Source: an uncultured Flavobacteriales bacterium
Lineage (GTDB): Bacteria > Bacteroidota > Bacteroidia > Flavobacteriales > Schleiferiaceae
NCBI GenBank assembly: GCA_905478295.1
Contig: CAJQHZ010000002.1
Location: 1-64,000, forward strand
Direction: 5' to 3'
DNA: 64,000 bases
Shown here: positions 52,200 through 61,699 of the stretch, piece by piece
Layout of the letters: every line of letters begins with the position of its first letter
How positions within the stretch are numbered: position 1 is the stretch's first letter
Notes under the pieces: model-generated
Seen by the model: the letters and a program-made list of their open reading frames with translations, nothing else
The model's database searches: none
What the model was told of the DNA's origin: nothing
Position numbers and translations under genes: made by a program

Positions 52200-52871
52200 C
52201 TATTTAACGATTTGATAGATTAATTCGCCTTCATAAGAGGTGAGTTTAACCTTAGCTTGTTGCTCCCAGATCCCCTGTAAGAATCGTAGAGAATAATTAC
52301 CATAAGTTCCACTAGGTGCAGGAGTAGTTTCGAGAAGTTGTATTAATTCGATAGGCTCAATAACAGAAGGATAACCAGGAAGAACCTGTTTATCTTTATA
52401 TATAGACTCTATTAAATACTCCTTAAAGCTTCCTTTATAAAAAGGAAATAAAAATCCCCCTTTAACATCTGTATTTACAAACCAATTCACGGTTGCGTGC
52501 ACTTCTAAACCTGAAGCAGCTACATATTCGATTGGATATGATTTTAAATCAGTGATAAGCGCTAGTCCATCCAGCTCACGGATGAATGGGTGATCAGTAT
52601 TCAAAACAAACAAAGGGTCTGTATTCGAGCGCTCAGCTACAATTACTTGATAATTATTTTTTAAGAACCAATTCGTAATAGAATCGTTCTTCATGCAATA
52701 ACTATCTTGAAAAAATAATACTGCGGGATTTTTACCCCGTCCCATTTGGACCAATTTATAATTAGGGACGTTTGTTTCTATTTCCTTTATAAGTGAACAG
52801 TTAGTAATTAATAATGACAGAGTTACAAGAATTACAGCGTTTTTTACGCGTAGTTTATCTACGTAAGTCAT
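52200..52871 (-). CDS. Lipoprotein of unknown function
   Basis: Lipobox LLITNC at residues 20-25 after a basic start (MTYVDKLRVKNAV) shows a lipid anchor. The remaining ~200 residues have alternating strands and helices (PAVLFFQDSYCMKND, YQVIVAERSNTDP, EYVAASGLEVHATVNW) that vaguely recall an alpha/beta hydrolase, but no catalytic triad is clear. Its first 58 bases overlap the start of the DUF4175-like gene on the other strand, so the two divergent starts interlock. Confidence 0.55.
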   Translation of the reverse strand: MTYVDKLRVKNAVILVTLSLLITNCSLIKEIETNVPNYKLVQMGRGKNPAVLFFQDSYCMKNDSITNWFLKNNYQVIVAERSNTDPLFVLNTDHPFIRELDGLALITDLKSYPIEYVAASGLEVHATVNWFVNTDVKGGFLFPFYKGSFKEYLIESIYKDKQVLPGYPSVIEPIELIQLLETTPAPSGTYGNYSLRFLQGIWEQQAKVKLTSYEGELIYQIVK

Positions 52872-55351
52872 TGTATTACAGTATTTTATTGTTATTATTT
52901 AGTGTTGTTGAGGCTATTTTACTAGCGCTGTACAACCATTATTTCATTCCAGAGCTTTTTGCATTTAGAAAGATAGTAGGAATCCTACTGGTACTGACTT
53001 TAGTTGCTTTCTTATTTTGGCCAATTCGTTATGTGATACAAGCAATATGGAGTAATTACTATTCCTTAAATCGTGTAGCCAAGAGTTTAAAGAGTTATGA
53101 TAATGGAAGGCTCGATGAACTAACAGGTTTATCTAAAAACGAGTTGGATAAGTGGGCACAAGCTGTTGTATTAAAAAAGGTCTACTTAGAATTACCTGTG
53201 TTTAAAAAGACACTAAAAAAAAACATACCTTTTTCCACGATAAATTGGGCACTAGCACTTTTAGTGTTAACAATCTTAGTAAGTCCAAAATCAATTTTAA
53301 CTGAAGGTAAGGATGAGATTGTTAGCGGTACCTACACACGTGAGGCTATTTTACTAGATATAAAAGATACTGTTCATACGTTATTCAATGAAGTTTTAGA
53401 GTTGAATCATCCCCAACTTACGCCTTTTTATAAAGGGAGTATTACCGAAAGAGTATTGATAAGGAAAAACGAAACGATCGATTGGGAACTCAATGGTCGT
53501 TTTTACCAAAACCAAAGAATTATTTGTGACAGCATCCCAAAATTAACCTCATGGAGCGCATATATAGAACCACCGAAATATCTCAATCTATCTAGTTACA
53601 CTGCCCGGGACACTATAAAAGCATTTAAAGGCTCGACTATATCCCTAGCCTATCAAGGTGTGCTAAGAGATAAAATTAGAATCAATGTTTCACGTGAAAC
53701 AAAGGAAGAGGCTTTTGTATGGGACGGAGGGGGTATTGAATTAAGTACAGATTATTGGAGGAGAGTTTTACCGAGCATATTAATAGAAGATTTACCACCA
53801 ACAATCACCGTGGTTAGAAACACGAATGATTCACTCATGCTGCTTGTGAATGATGATTATGGGATAAAGAATATTGAATTAGAAAATGAGCAAATTATTA
53901 GTAAGGGTGTGCGTGCAATTATAAAAATTGCTTGGAACGCAAACACAACAATAAAAATAAAAGCGACGGATAAAAACAACGGGGTGAGCCAAAGAGAAGT
54001 GCGAAGACCCTCTCTTAGCGCAACGCAACTGTTAGCAGCAGCCTCTGATCAAACGCTCCGAAAATCTTCTACTGAAAACAAAACGGAGACACTAAAAAAG
54101 TTTAGAACGCAAAAGCAATTAGAAAGAGAATCACGAGAGGAACTAACTAATGAGGCAGTTAAGAATAGGCGCTATCCGACGAAAGAAGAATTAGAGAAAG
54201 AGCCGTTAGAAAGACTACTTGAGCGGTTAGACGAGTTATGGCGGATGGAAGAGGCCGTTGAATTATTAAGTAAAGTAGATTCATTACGCAACAAAGAACT
54301 CGACAGTGCTTTAGTAACCGCCGCTGCCGCTTTAGAAGAGCTTAGTCGTAAGGAGACAAAAGAACCTGTGGATCTTATGAAGAACATTAAGAAGGAAGGT
54401 AAAACCAGGGAAGAACAAGCGCAAGAGGCAAGCAAAAAGCTAAAAGAGCTGTTAGCAAACGAAGTAGCTGAGGTACAAGAAGATAATGTATCAAGAATTA
54501 AGCGTCTTCTAAAAAACGGCTGGGTGATAAGTGTTTTTCAAGAGAGTTTACAAGAGTTGTCTTTAGCCGTCAATAAAGCACGATCGCAGCAATTAGTATT
54601 ATCAAACGAAAAGGCAATTAAAGATAGTTTAGACCTGTTATTAATACACGAACCGAAATTAGACCAACTGCTATCCGAAAAACGTACGGCATTAGAACGT
54701 GCGATGCAATCGCTTGAAACAAAATCTATTAACGGCAAGGACATAGCGTCTGATGTGGGTTACGCGGTCGCGGCTTTAAATGATATTAACCAAACCCTAT
54801 ACCTTCTTTTAGAGAGCGAGAAATCGAATTTAAATCAAGCAAAAAAGAATTGTAAGAAAGGAAAACCAGGATCCTCAGGAAAACCGGCATCAGCCGGAAA
54901 AGGGAAAGAAGGCGAAAAAGGATTATCTAAACCATCAAAGAAGCCGGGAGGAAGAGAAAAAGGAAAGTCGGGAGAACCAAAGAAGGGCAAAAATGGAACA
55001 AAACCCGGTTCGACAGGGAGGCCCGGGGAAAAAGAGCTGTTAAAGCGAATAGAAGCGGCAAGTGAAGCCATAGAAAAACAAGGAGAGCGCACTGGAAAGG
55101 TGAATGATGATCTTGAACGAATGAAGAAAGAGCTGCTGTTCAACACCGATATTTCTTCTGAAGATTTAAACGAGCTAGAAGACCGCTTATGGCGTGTGGA
55201 AGAGAGTGTGTTTAACAAAAAGGAATTGGGGGATTTGCGGGATAGTGAATCAGGCGATGAATCAAATTCGCAAGAAGGAGAAGCCATTGATTTTAAGGTG
55301 TTAGAATCTAAAGAGACCGACTTACCTTTGCCTGTACTGAAGAAGCGATAA
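52814..55351 (+). CDS. DUF4175-like membrane protein with long coiled coil
   Basis: An 845-residue protein. Two membrane spans near residues 20-75 and another near 145-165 hold it in the membrane. A beta-rich periplasmic-type region (about 190-400) follows, then a very long charged helical stretch (about 420-680), a Gly/Lys/Pro/Ser low-complexity spacer (about 700-770) and a terminal coiled coil. This matches the large DUF4175-type protein that precedes ybeY-mnmG in other Flavobacteriales, as I recall; function unknown. Its coding sequence contains a perfect parS site (codons for VSRET). The gene is notably AT-rich. Confidence 0.7.
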   Translation: MTELQELQRFLRVVYLRKSLYYSILLLLFSVVEAILLALYNHYFIPELFAFRKIVGILLVLTLVAFLFWPIRYVIQAIWSNYYSLNRVAKSLKSYDNGRLDELTGLSKNELDKWAQAVVLKKVYLELPVFKKTLKKNIPFSTINWALALLVLTILVSPKSILTEGKDEIVSGTYTREAILLDIKDTVHTLFNEVLELNHPQLTPFYKGSITERVLIRKNETIDWELNGRFYQNQRIICDSIPKLTSWSAYIEPPKYLNLSSYTARDTIKAFKGSTISLAYQGVLRDKIRINVSRETKEEAFVWDGGGIELSTDYWRRVLPSILIEDLPPTITVVRNTNDSLMLLVNDDYGIKNIELENEQIISKGVRAIIKIAWNANTTIKIKATDKNNGVSQREVRRPSLSATQLLAAASDQTLRKSSTENKTETLKKFRTQKQLERESREELTNEAVKNRRYPTKEELEKEPLERLLERLDELWRMEEAVELLSKVDSLRNKELDSALVTAAAALEELSRKETKEPVDLMKNIKKEGKTREEQAQEASKKLKELLANEVAEVQEDNVSRIKRLLKNGWVISVFQESLQELSLAVNKARSQQLVLSNEKAIKDSLDLLLIHEPKLDQLLSEKRTALERAMQSLETKSINGKDIASDVGYAVAALNDINQTLYLLLESEKSNLNQAKKNCKKGKPGSSGKPASAGKGKEGEKGLSKPSKKPGGREKGKSGEPKKGKNGTKPGSTGRPGEKELLKRIEAASEAIEKQGERTGKVNDDLERMKKELLFNTDISSEDLNELEDRLWRVEESVFNKKELGDLRDSESGDESNSQEGEAIDFKVLESKETDLPLPVLKKR
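53686..53701. promoter_or_regulatory. parS: parS centromere-like site (perfect)
   Basis: TGTTTCACGTGAAACA is a perfect 16-base palindrome identical to the conserved ParB-binding parS consensus. It lies in the DUF4175-like gene, read as Val-Ser-Arg-Glu-Thr. parS sites cluster close to oriC and load ParB and SMC. Confidence 0.9.
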
Positions 55352-55353
55352 GT

Positions 55354-55749
55354 ATGAGTATAGATACAGGTTTGGTAGACAGTGTAAAGAGTGCTATACA
55401 TAAGCTCTACCCAACCACGCGTCTAAAAAAAATAGATGTTTATGGAGTATCAGACGAAGAGCTGCTGTCCATAAATAAAAAGCACCTAGAACACGATTAC
55501 TATACTGATATTATAACGTTTGACTACTCAAGGGGCAATAAGATCAGTGGTGAATTGTATGTGAGTTTAGAACGCGTTGAGGAAAACGCGTTGGCCCTAG
55601 GTTTGAGATATGAGTCTGAACTAAGAAGGGTGGTTGCGCACGGCATTCTACATTTGATAGGATTTAAAGACAAGACAGAAGAAGAAGAAAAAGCGATGCG
55701 CAGTAAAGAAGATGAGGTATTGGCTTATATAGATAAATATGGTTCTTGA
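55354..55749 (+). CDS. ybeY: Endoribonuclease YbeY (rRNA maturation)
   Basis: YbeY trims the 3' end of 16S rRNA. The metal motif is [13 protein letters not shown]: the first two His are kept, while the third position, usually His in GYDH, is Lys-Asp-Lys. This variant is normal for Bacteroidota as far as I recall. The ATG (55354) is 2 bases after the preceding stop. Its end overlaps mnmG by 11 bases. Confidence 0.9.
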   Translation: MSIDTGLVDSVKSAIHKLYPTTRLKKIDVYGVSDEELLSINKKHLEHDYYTDIITFDYSRGNKISGELYVSLERVEENALALGLRYESELRRVVAHGILHLIGFKDKTEEEEKAMRSKEDEVLAYIDKYGS

Positions 55750-57592
55750 CGAAAAATATGATGTAATTGTAGTTGGTGGCGGTCATGCTGGTTGCGAGGC
55801 AGCATACAGCGCAGCGAAAATGGGCGCTAATGTGCTCATGATTACAATGAATATGCAGACCATTGGACAAATGAGTTGCAACCCAGCTATGGGAGGAGTA
55901 GCAAAAGGCCAGATTGTGCGAGAGATAGACGCCCTTGGGGGAGGTAGTGCACGCATAACAGATAAAAGCATGATACAATTTCGTATGCTCAACAGGAGTA
56001 AGGGCCCCGCTATGTGGAGCCCCCGTGTTCAGAGTGACCGTATGTTGTTTGCGCAGTATTGGAGAGAGCTCCTAGAAGAAACACCTGGACTGAATATGTT
56101 TCAGGATATGGTAACAGGATTAAACGTAAGTGACAACACCGTTCACGGGGTAAGAACAGCGTTAGGTCTGACTTTTGAGGCGCAAACGGTTGTGCTTACC
56201 TCAGGTACGTTCATGAATGGCCTTATTCATGTTGGTGATCAGAATTTTGGCGGTGGTAGAGCGGGAGAACGCGCGAGCACGGGTATAACCGAAGAGTTAG
56301 TGGCCATGGGTTTTGAAGCGGGAAGAATGAAGACGGGCACCCCGCCGAGAATAGATGGCCGCTCTTTGGATTTCTCAGTTATGGAAGAGCAGCCCGGCGA
56401 TGAGCGCCCAGGTCAATTTAGTTTTGAGGGCGACTATGCGCTCAAAAAACAAAGAAGTTGTTGGATAACACACACCTCTCAAGAGGTCCACGATGTTCTT
56501 AAGAAAGGTTTCGACCGATCGCCATTGTTTAACGGGTCGATTCGAGGAACCGGCCCACGATACTGCCCATCCATTGAGGATAAAATTGACCGCTTTTCAG
56601 ATAAAACGTCGCATCAAATTTTCGTGGAGCCTGAAGGGTGGAATACGGTAGAGGTCTATGTAAACGGCTTTAGCTCTAGCTTGCCTGTGGAAATTCAATA
56701 TGAGGCTTTACATAAAGTGAAAGGGTTCGAAAAGGCTAAGTTTTTCCGACCCGGGTATGCGATAGAATACGACTATTTCCCCCCCACACAACTTAAACAC
56801 ACGCTTGAAACGAAACTGGTGAGCGGCTTGTATTTTGCGGGCCAAATCAACGGAACCACGGGTTATGAGGAGGCCGCGTGTCAAGGACTCATGGCTGGGG
56901 TAAATGCAGTTTTAAAAACCAGAGGGGACGCACCCTTCATATTAGGCAGAAACGATGCTTACATTGGCGTGCTGATTGATGATCTTATCACCAAAGGCAC
57001 GGAAGAGCCCTATAGAATGTTTACTTCTAGAGCGGAATACAGGTTGTTATTACGTCAGGACAATGCAGATATAAGACTGACGAAATTAGGCCATGAAATT
57101 GGCTTAGCCTCGAACAAGCGAATTGCGATTCTTGACGAAAAAGAACGACTAATAGCGGATGGAAATAAAGCGCTAGAGAAAAACTTACCTCTAAACTTTA
57201 TAAACCAAGTTTTAGAAGAAAAAGGAGAGAAAAAAGCTTCTGAAAAAATTAAGACACGGAAACTAGTGGCACGTCCAAACCTAGGGCTAAAAGATTTCAG
57301 CGCTAGGTTGGAAGTGGCAAATTGGTGGCAGCCCGAGGTTATAGAACAACTAGAAATTGATATCAAATACGGCGGATATATACAACGAGAGCGCGAGAGT
57401 GTAGCAAAAATGAAACGCTTAAACAACAAGGCTATACCGGAGAAATTTGATTACGATAAGGTAAAGGGCTTAAGTTATGAGGGCAGAGATAAGCTTAAAA
57501 CGATAGAGCCAGCGACGATAGCACAAGCATCCCGAATAAGCGGTATAAGTCAAAGCGATATACATGTATTACTCATTTATATGGGTAGGTAA
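55739..57592 (+). CDS. mnmG: tRNA uridine-5-carboxymethylaminomethyl modification enzyme MnmG (GidA)
   Basis: With MnmE it modifies the wobble uridine of several tRNAs. The FAD motif is [47 protein letters not shown] and [11 protein letters not shown] are the family signatures. Length 617 is standard. In many bacteria mnmG/gidA is beside the replication origin, and here it is 4 kb from the candidate oriC. A parS site fills the gap before the next gene. Confidence 0.96.
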   Translation: MVLDEKYDVIVVGGGHAGCEAAYSAAKMGANVLMITMNMQTIGQMSCNPAMGGVAKGQIVREIDALGGGSARITDKSMIQFRMLNRSKGPAMWSPRVQSDRMLFAQYWRELLEETPGLNMFQDMVTGLNVSDNTVHGVRTALGLTFEAQTVVLTSGTFMNGLIHVGDQNFGGGRAGERASTGITEELVAMGFEAGRMKTGTPPRIDGRSLDFSVMEEQPGDERPGQFSFEGDYALKKQRSCWITHTSQEVHDVLKKGFDRSPLFNGSIRGTGPRYCPSIEDKIDRFSDKTSHQIFVEPEGWNTVEVYVNGFSSSLPVEIQYEALHKVKGFEKAKFFRPGYAIEYDYFPPTQLKHTLETKLVSGLYFAGQINGTTGYEEAACQGLMAGVNAVLKTRGDAPFILGRNDAYIGVLIDDLITKGTEEPYRMFTSRAEYRLLLRQDNADIRLTKLGHEIGLASNKRIAILDEKERLIADGNKALEKNLPLNFINQVLEEKGEKKASEKIKTRKLVARPNLGLKDFSARLEVANWWQPEVIEQLEIDIKYGGYIQRERESVAKMKRLNNKAIPEKFDYDKVKGLSYEGRDKLKTIEPATIAQASRISGISQSDIHVLLIYMGR

Positions 57593-57593
57593 T

Positions 57594-57609
57594 GGTTTCA
57601 CGTGAAACA
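57594..57609. promoter_or_regulatory. parS: parS site (15 of 16)
   Basis: GGTTTCACGTGAAACA has the perfect 14-base core GTTTCACGTGAAAC and differs from the 16-base consensus only in its first base. It occupies almost the whole 19-base gap between mnmG and the methyltransferase gene. Confidence 0.85.
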
Positions 57610-57611
57610 AT

Positions 57612-58493
57612 ATGAGAGAGGAATTAAAACATTGCCCCGCGTGCCTGGGAAAGACGATATCGTTTAAACATACGGTTAAAGACCATAGCACCAGCAAAGA
57701 AGAATTTGATATTTGGTCTTGCAAAGAATGCAGCCACTTGTTTACGAACCCGCGTGTTAAGGAGGATTTTGTAGGACCCTACTATGACAACCCCGATTAT
57801 ATTAGCCACACAGATGACGCTACTTCGGTCTTTTCAAAAGTGTACCAAACTTTACGAGGAATCAACCTTAACTGGAAGTACGGGTACGTTGCAAAATATG
57901 CTAAGGGAAAATCACTTTTAGACTATGGTTGTGGTACCGGTCAGTTTCTTGAGAAAATGGTCCACAAGGGATACAGTGTTCAGGGTGTGGAAATAAACCG
58001 CGCCGCTCGTACAAAAGCCGCTAAGTTTGGAAACGTTTTCGGCTCTATAGAAGAAGTAAAAGCACCTGTAGACTCTATAACGATGTGGCATGTATTAGAG
58101 CACGTTTATGATCTAAACGAATTACTCGAGGGATTTAAGGCGAAGATGTCGGATAGCGCCACCTTGATTATTGCTGTTCCAAATCCTGAAAGCCATGATG
58201 CAGGGCACTATGGCGCACATTGGGCAGCTTGGGACACACCTATACACGTTCACCACTTTACAAAGAAGAGCATGAAGAGCGCAGTAGAGCGCAACGGTTT
58301 TAAGCTTCACGGGGTGCTGCCAATGTCTTTAGACAGTTATTACATAAGCCTAATCAGTGAACAGTATAAAGAGGAGGCTCCAACTAAGAAGATAAAGCAT
58401 TGGTTGAAGGGTCTTATACAAGGCACAATCAGCAATATAAAAGGAGGAAAAGACAACAAGAGCTCCTTGATATACATCTTTAAGAAGGTTTAG
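57612..58493 (+). CDS. SAM-dependent methyltransferase with N-terminal zinc ribbon
   Basis: The N-terminus carries CPAC and CKEC pairs (residues about 8-40), a zinc ribbon. The Rossmann methyltransferase motif I is LLDYGCGTGQFLEKM. Motif IV is the MWHVLEHVYD segment and PIHVHHFTKKSM follows. The layout is that of UbiE/class I enzymes often linked to cell-envelope or polyketide genes; the substrate is unknown. In Flavobacteriales a methyltransferase regularly follows mnmG. It overlaps the convergent holB gene by 4 bases. Confidence 0.85.
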   Translation: MREELKHCPACLGKTISFKHTVKDHSTSKEEFDIWSCKECSHLFTNPRVKEDFVGPYYDNPDYISHTDDATSVFSKVYQTLRGINLNWKYGYVAKYAKGKSLLDYGCGTGQFLEKMVHKGYSVQGVEINRAARTKAAKFGNVFGSIEEVKAPVDSITMWHVLEHVYDLNELLEGFKAKMSDSATLIIAVPNPESHDAGHYGAHWAAWDTPIHVHHFTKKSMKSAVERNGFKLHGVLPMSLDSYYISLISEQYKEEAPTKKIKHWLKGLIQGTISNIKGGKDNKSSLIYIFKKV

Positions 58494-59578
58494 TTACCAC
58501 GGAAGGCACTGTGAAGCGCATACGAGGTGTGTGTCAATGTTGTTTTTACATGGATGTTTCTTTCTAGATCCAGTAGACAAGAGCTAAGCGATTGTGTTAT
58601 ATCTGCGGCACCTTTTGGAACCACGGCGCTACTTAATTTCTGAACGTTTATTTCGCCGAGGTCTGTTGCGTTAGTAGAGGTGTTTTGCACGTTGTGATAA
58701 AACCCACGCTCTAAAAAGTGTAAAGACCTTAATATCAGTGTTTTAACCGATTCTTTTGGTAGAGAAGCAAGCTCGTTAACTGCGGATGTGATTTCTACAG
58801 GCACACCCTTGTAGCAGGTTCTCATCCATTCGGCAAAACGATCAATTTGAGTACTCTCGGGATCATCATAAGCGGTTATTGCGGCTCCCAGATTGGGTGC
58901 GAAGACCATGCTTAATAATCTTTTTGTTTGTCCCGGGCTGTTCGCGAAGTGTTGGTTGAACGAAGATTCATTTAGGGGTTTGCAAGACCAGGGCGCGCAT
59001 CTCGACACTATCGTAGGAAGAAGCTTGTTCTTTCTGTGTGAAACCAGTATAATAAATGTATTTGGCAGCGGCTCCTCTATGAGCTTTAACAGCTTATTTG
59101 ATGCAGCGGCTTTGATCTGCTCAGGCATCCAGATAATTAAGACTCTGTTACCCCCTTCAGCCGCGGTTAAGCTTAGTTTTTGCTGAAGGTTTTGAATCTC
59201 TTTTACAGGGATTTGTAATTGTTGATTTTTACTGGTGATTTGTCTTTGCCAACTATCGGGATCGAGAAACGGGTTTTTCAAAAGTGCGCTTCTAAACTCT
59301 TTTAAAAAGTCGTCTGCCGTACCCGTGTTTCCCCCACTTACGAAAGGAAAGGTAAAGTTCAAATCGGGATGTTCTAGTTTCTCAACTCTTTTGCAGCTTC
59401 GGCAAGTTCCGCAAGCTGTGTTTGTTTTACACAGAAGTATAGCTGAGAGCCTTAGTGCAATGCCTAAAGGATCTTCGCCGGCGCCGCCATAAATAAGATT
59501 TGCGTGATGCAGTTTTTTGCCACCGTGTGCAGCAAATAATTGGTCCATCAAATCTTGGTTGTTATATATGCTGAACAT
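58490..59578 (-). CDS. holB: DNA polymerase III delta-prime subunit
   Basis: The clamp-loader subunit. The zinc module CKTNTACGTCRSCKRVEKLEHPDL is split into CKTNTACGTC and CRSC halves and is diagnostic, followed by the AAA+ Walker B/SRC part (FIILVSHRKNKLLPTIVSRC). The Walker A is degenerate (GGAGEDPLGIA), as in other delta-prime proteins that do not bind ATP. It is on the lagging strand relative to the candidate origin. Confidence 0.88.
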   Translation of the reverse strand: MFSIYNNQDLMDQLFAAHGGKKLHHANLIYGGAGEDPLGIALRLSAILLCKTNTACGTCRSCKRVEKLEHPDLNFTFPFVSGGNTGTADDFLKEFRSALLKNPFLDPDSWQRQITSKNQQLQIPVKEIQNLQQKLSLTAAEGGNRVLIIWMPEQIKAAASNKLLKLIEEPLPNTFIILVSHRKNKLLPTIVSRCAPWSCKPLNESSFNQHFANSPGQTKRLLSMVFAPNLGAAITAYDDPESTQIDRFAEWMRTCYKGVPVEITSAVNELASLPKESVKTLILRSLHFLERGFYHNVQNTSTNATDLGEINVQKLSSAVVPKGAADITQSLSSCLLDLERNIHVKTTLTHTSYALHSAFRGN

Positions 59579-59636
59579 CTAATGTAGAGTGAAAATTGGG
59601 TAGTAAATTGGGCGCTGAATTAACACTCAAAAATAT

Positions 59637-60818
59637 ATGAAAAGCTTCGACTTTAAAGATAAGAAAGTTCTAATCCGCGTTGACTTTAACGTACCGCAGG
59701 ATGAAAACCTTGCTGTGACTGACAATACACGAATCATGGCAGCGGCACCAACGATAAAAAAAGTGTTGGCTGAAGGTGGAATCCCTGTTTTGATGAGCCA
59801 TTTAGGCCGTCCAGGCGGAGAGCGAGTTCCTAAAATGTCTTTGAGTGCCTTGGTTGATGAAGTAGAGAAGGCTGTTGGGGCCACAGTTCATTTTGCAGAA
59901 GACTGTATCGGCGATGTCGCCGCCGCCGCAGTTGCTAAAGCAAAGGCAGGAGAAGCGGTTTTATTGGAGAACCTACGTTATTACAAAGAAGAGACGACTG
60001 GCGATAAGGGATTTGCTGAAGCATTAGCAGCATTAGGCGATATCTATTTGAACGACGCCTTTGGGACAGCCCATAGGGCGCACGCTTCAACAGCGATTGT
60101 AGCGCAATTTTTCTCAACAGAGAACAAAGGATTCGGCGACTTGATGAATGCCGAGGTAGAAAGCATTTCAAAAGCTTTAGGCAGCGATCGTGATTCGACT
60201 GTTGCGATAATTGGCGGCGCTAAGGTTAGCTCAAAAATTGGCGTTATTACCAATATGATTGATAACGTTGGTACTGTGATAATAGGCGGCGGTATGGGTT
60301 TTACGTTTGTGAAGGCCATGGGTGGCGCCATAGGAACGTCTTTAGTCGAAGACGATAAGCTGGATTTAGCGAAGCAACTTATTGTGGAAGCCAAAGCGAA
60401 GGGATGTAATCTTTTGATTCCTGTGGACACGCTTATAACGAAAGACTTTGCGGACACGCCAGCCGAACGCGTTTGTCCTATAGGTGAGATTCCTGAGGGT
60501 TATATGGGCTTAGACAATGGTCCGCAAAGTGTTGTAAACGCTTTAGAGGCATTGGCATCGAGCAAAACCATTATTTGGAACGGCCCTATGGGCGTGTTTG
60601 AATTTGAGAATTACGCAGGCGGAACAAAAGCCGTAGCGCAAGCAGTGGCGGACGCAACAGCAAACGGCGCGTTCTCACTTATTGGTGGAGGCGACAGTGT
60701 CGCTGCGGTGAATAAATTCGGCTATTCCGAAAAGGTAAGCTACATCAGTACTGGTGGTGGAGCGATGTTAGAGTTTCTTGAAGGCAAAACACTTCCTGGG
60801 GTAGCTGCGCTGCGTTAA
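59637..60818 (+). CDS. pgk: Phosphoglycerate kinase
   Basis: Glycolytic enzyme that makes ATP from 1,3-bisphosphoglycerate. The N-terminal VLIRVDFNVPQDE and SHLGRPGGERVPKMSL hold substrate Arg and Asp residues, AIIGGAKVSSKIGVI is the hinge, and LIGGGDSVAAVNKFG is the nucleotide loop. Length 393 is normal. The last 4 bases overlap the convergent cvpA gene. Confidence 0.97.
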   Translation: MKSFDFKDKKVLIRVDFNVPQDENLAVTDNTRIMAAAPTIKKVLAEGGIPVLMSHLGRPGGERVPKMSLSALVDEVEKAVGATVHFAEDCIGDVAAAAVAKAKAGEAVLLENLRYYKEETTGDKGFAEALAALGDIYLNDAFGTAHRAHASTAIVAQFFSTENKGFGDLMNAEVESISKALGSDRDSTVAIIGGAKVSSKIGVITNMIDNVGTVIIGGGMGFTFVKAMGGAIGTSLVEDDKLDLAKQLIVEAKAKGCNLLIPVDTLITKDFADTPAERVCPIGEIPEGYMGLDNGPQSVVNALEALASSKTIIWNGPMGVFEFENYAGGTKAVAQAVADATANGAFSLIGGGDSVAAVNKFGYSEKVSYISTGGGAMLEFLEGKTLPGVAALR

Positions 60819-61288
60819 GCCGGTATCAAGCTTTCGCCGACACTAACGAAGTCGAGCAAGAAGGGATAACAAATAGAATCGGTCACCCACACCGGGTGGT
60901 TGAATCCAATGCCAACATGAATTTTCGTGTAAGCAAACGTTAAAAGGGTCAGCCAAAAACAGGCTTTAATTAGCCCAAATAAGGCGCCAAGCACCCTATT
61001 AATGCCACCAAGCATAATGGAACGAAGTATTTTGTCTAGGAGCTTGCCGAGCATCATCACAATTAGGTAGAAACCCAGGAAAATGATTACGTACGAAACC
61101 AATTGAATGTACTTTTCTCCGACAAAAGCAGATATATACGGCTGCACCTGAGCATGAAACAGAAAAGAGACGGCGACACCGCCTATTACGGCGACGATTC
61201 CGGCAATTTCTTTTACAAAGCCTTTCCATATACCTTTAGCAACAAGAAAGGCGCAGAAAACAACGATAACAAGGTCTAGTCCAACCAT
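60815..61288 (-). CDS. CvpA-family membrane protein
   Basis: Four membrane spans: LDLVIVVFCAFLVAKGIWKGF with the family's GxxxGFVKE signature, VAVIGGVAVSFLFHAQV, VSYVIIFLGFYLIVMMLGKLL and NRVLGALFGLIKACFWLTLL. CvpA is needed for colicin V production in E. coli and bile/envelope tolerance in other species. The gene is divergent from the next gene with a 15-base gap, so it and its neighbour share regulatory space. Confidence 0.88.
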   Translation of the reverse strand: MVGLDLVIVVFCAFLVAKGIWKGFVKEIAGIVAVIGGVAVSFLFHAQVQPYISAFVGEKYIQLVSYVIIFLGFYLIVMMLGKLLDKILRSIMLGGINRVLGALFGLIKACFWLTLLTFAYTKIHVGIGFNHPVWVTDSICYPFLLDFVSVGESLIPA

Positions 61289-61303
61289 AATGACGGCAAA
61301 TTA

Positions 61304-61654
61304 ATGAGAAGCGAAGAATTAAAGCAGGATTGGGAGCGATTAGTGAAGAAACTTACGAAACAGTTTCCCGGAGACGGTGATTTAGATTTAGATGGAGTAT
61401 TGCTACTTATAGGCACGCAAGAGCTTCAAATGGGCTACATAAAAATGAAAAAGGACGTTAAAATCAACGTGCTTCATATTGCTATCTGCACCATTTTAGA
61501 ACCGTTTGGTTATTACGAATTTGAAAAGCGAGACGACGAAGGTTGGCCGCACTTTAAATCACTAAAGCCACTACCAAATTTAAAAGCGGGTGAGCAAACG
61601 GTATTGATGAAAGAAGCTGCTGTACAATATTTCAAATCGAACGGTTATGTATAA
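61304..61654 (+). CDS. Conserved protein of unknown function
   Basis: A 116-residue soluble protein (LKQDWERLVKKLTKQFPGDG, then DLDGVLLLIGTQELQMG and TILEPFGYYEFEKRDDEGWP) with mixed helices and strands, no signal and no membrane segment. It looks like a widely conserved Bacteroidota hypothetical protein that I cannot name. A hairpin with T-run follows. Confidence 0.7.
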   Translation: MRSEELKQDWERLVKKLTKQFPGDGDLDLDGVLLLIGTQELQMGYIKMKKDVKINVLHIAICTILEPFGYYEFEKRDDEGWPHFKSLKPLPNLKAGEQTVLMKEAAVQYFKSNGYV

Positions 61655-61682
61655 AAAAAGCGGGCTAATAGCCCGCTTTAAA
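61654..61682. terminator. Bidirectional terminator
   Basis: AAAAAAAGCGGGC-taata-GCCCGCTTTAAATTT: a 6-base GC stem with flanking A- and T-rich arms between convergent genes. Confidence 0.85.
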
Positions 61683-61699
61683 TTTATGTGGTGGTCGTG

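Noticed and set aside
48494-55351. AT-rich segment considered as a genomic island
   Set aside because: No integrase, transposase or flanking repeats are present and the genes are core housekeeping ones; the composition is better explained by location near the candidate origin.
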